Below, piece by piece: positions 63,787 through 64,000 of a stretch of DNA of 64,000 bases. The notes below the pieces were generated by a model, which was not told the origin of the DNA, ran no database searches, and worked only from the letters and a program-made list of their open reading frames with translations. This DNA comes from Doris montereyensis. Lineage: Eukaryota; Mollusca; Gastropoda; Nudibranchia; Dorididae. A program made the translations under genes and the position numbers. Each line of letters starts with the position of its first letter. The first letter of the stretch is position 1. The stretch spans positions 164,501-228,500 of the forward strand of contig JAXRKP010000267.1 of the NCBI GenBank assembly GCA_037039925.1, given 5' to 3'.

Positions 63787-64000
63787 TGTTGGTTAAGTGG
63801 AAAGGCTACCAGACTTGAGATCATGAAGTCCCGGGTTCAAATCCTAAAAAAGCTAGGTCCGACGTTGTGTTCCTTGGGAAAGACACGCGTTTTCCCCACT
63901 CACCCCAGGTGCAAATGGGTACAAGCACTAGCTTGGGAGTAAAAACTTGCGTCAAACTAGCGGCCTGTCCAGGAGGTAATTATTATGAAATTTAGTCAAT
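63787..64000 (+). mobile_element. tRNA-derived SINE, family A (cut by window edge)
   Basis: Head ATGTTGGTTAAGTGGAAAGG and B box GGTTCAAATCC; body GTCCGACGTTGTGTTCCTTG and CCCAGGTGCAAATGGGTACA. Its 3' tail diverges at 63980, just before the window ends. Confidence 0.75.

Overview
The window is animal genomic DNA. Evidence is spliced exons with GT-AG introns, non-LTR retrotransposons, tRNA-derived SINEs and very dense mini- and microsatellites. The mixture (RTE-type LINE, tRNA-SINE families, long CT/CA/TTC arrays, an asparaginase with C-terminal ankyrin repeats) suggests an invertebrate, most likely a lophotrochozoan such as a gastropod mollusc. The taxon is an inference and was not proven.

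One host gene was recognised. It is a plus-strand ASPG (cytoplasmic L-asparaginase / 60 kDa lysophospholipase with ankyrin repeats) of 14 coding exons, from ATG 9265 to TGA 59213, encoding about 623-626 residues. Intron phases agree between neighbouring exons throughout. The conserved catalytic blocks are present: GGTIGM in exon 1, DSSNM in exon 3, HGTDTM in exon 4 and the Lys of SKCDA in exon 6. Six one-base homopolymer indels, plus one unresolved discrepancy in exon 9, break the frame in exons 5, 6 (two), 8, 9, 10 and 12. No catalytic residue or splice site is lost, so I read these as assembly errors more readily than as a dying gene.

Layout. 1-9264: upstream region with a 3'-cut RTE LINE (minus strand), a CR1/L2-like LINE remnant, SINE copies, a CT array and a 36-bp minisatellite grown from a SINE tail. 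9419-28101: intron 1 (18.7 kb) with a CA array, a CT array, a 5.7-kb satellite of 22/11-bp units built on AGACATGTC, a C-rich ~55-bp repeat and a second RTE LINE. 28217-36633: intron 2 with a 2.8-kb 21-bp minisatellite, a LINE fragment, and 65-bp, CA, CT and TTC arrays. 36749-45632: short introns 3-8 with SINEs, 34-bp and ATT arrays, and a ~50-bp repeat whose unit resembles the acceptor of exon 9. 45770-57336: introns 9-12 with 34, 27, 22, 20, 58 and 25-bp repeats, a TA-flanked MITE and a LINE with ~58-bp target duplications. 59214-64000: presumed 3' UTR and downstream DNA with SINEs and a 39-bp repeat.

Long open frames over the tandem repeats arise because many unit lengths (36, 21, 27, 39 bp) are multiples of three, or because units lack stops. 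They are not reported as genes. No real tRNA, rRNA, CRISPR or bacterial-type gene was seen. The most interesting points are the acceptor-like minisatellite abutting exon 9, the satellite made of p53-family half-site sequences, and the repeated birth of minisatellites from the ends of dispersed elements.
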